From Desmonostoc muscorum FACHB-395 (GTDB lineage Bacteria; Cyanobacteriota; Cyanobacteriia; Cyanobacteriales; Nostocaceae): DNA of 64,000 nt. The notes beneath the pieces were generated by a model. That model was not told the DNA's origin, did not search any database, and saw nothing but the letters and a program-made list of their open reading frames with translations. The stretch spans positions 124,001 to 188,000 of the forward strand of contig NZ_JACJSF010000002.1 in NCBI RefSeq assembly GCF_014698035.1, written 5' to 3'. Within the stretch, counting starts at the first letter, position 1; each line of letters starts with the position of its first letter. A program made the position numbers and the translations under genes. Shown in pieces: positions 63,944 to 64,000 of this stretch.

Positions 63944-64000
63944 CTTTAAACCCGTTTGGCAGAGAACAAAAAATATATTTTCTTCCTCCTGCCTTCAGCA
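63944..64000. other. Window end, intergenic
   Basis: The DNA ends in CTTCCTCCTGCCTTC, the inverse of the A/G-rich repeat at the 3' end of the regulator gene (about 63809-63838). No gene starts here. Confidence 0.4.

Noticed and set aside
1-64000. tRNA, rRNA, tmRNA and RNase P RNA genes
   Set aside because: No T-loop/CCA-type cloverleaf or conserved RNA core was recognised on reading; a covariance search would be decisive.

Overview
The window looks like chromosomal DNA of a filamentous, heterocyst-forming cyanobacterium (Nostoc/Anabaena type). The evidence is the many GCGATCGC (HIP1) sites, heptameric tandem repeats of the TCATTTG/CAAATGA kind, and a moderately AT-rich composition. The gene content agrees: zeta-carotene desaturase, NdhD, Ycf35, Ycf46, XisH/XisI, DUF928, CHASE2 and CHAT proteins, and a PEP-CTERM protein. 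I found no rRNA or tRNA gene, no CRISPR array and no intact transposase. The species cannot be named from this.

Layout. 0-11 kb: a lipoprotein, an unknown protein, a PEP-CTERM surface protein, a histidine phosphatase, an M14-type aspartoacylase-like enzyme, 6-phosphofructokinase, the GTPase Era (behind a tandemly duplicated leader), a NarL-type response regulator, a DUF3611 membrane protein and two tandem TspO genes. 11-23 kb: a VanX-like D-Ala-D-Ala dipeptidase, an Orn/Lys/Arg decarboxylase, an ABC-2 exporter pair, PrxQ/BCP peroxiredoxin, cobyric acid synthase, a compact 2Fe-2S ferredoxin, a hicA-hicB toxin-antitoxin pair, an SRPBCC protein and crtQ. A short ribbon-helix-helix gene of 58 codons lies at 22987-23163. 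23-38 kb: a 1.68-kb gene-free stretch, an acidic cyanobacterial protein, a SufA-type protein with a TPR protein, a TIGR01777 epimerase, two FHA proteins, a copper P-type ATPase, two TM2 proteins with DUF2752, and a CPBP protease.

38-47 kb: an RHH/zinc-motif protein, the AAA ATPase Ycf46 and Ycf35, closed by a perfect 13-bp terminator. An accessory block follows with three different PD-(D/E)XK-type nuclease families (a NucS/DUF91-like protein, XisH with XisI, and Uma2), then ndhD. 48-56 kb: the most system-like cluster, all on one strand. It holds an exported TPR-CHAT protease, an exported DUF928 protein whose N-terminus is a 22-residue tandem repeat, a CHASE2 hybrid histidine kinase, and an overlapping REC-histidine kinase. 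I read it as a candidate extracytoplasmic sensing or proteolysis module. 56-64 kb: DUF1499, a small membrane protein, a two-domain rhodanese, a seven-blade WD40 protein, and a large REC-OmpR-Hpt-REC-REC regulator.

Intergenic DNA is rich in repeats: TIR elements starting TTAGGACTTACGCA, a 230-bp element with GCAGGGCTGATTCATTCC ends, AGACGCGATTAATCGCGTCT palindromes just after genes, and heptamer hairpins. In at least two genes (the decarboxylase and the CHASE2 kinase) such repeats sit in frame inside the coding sequence.
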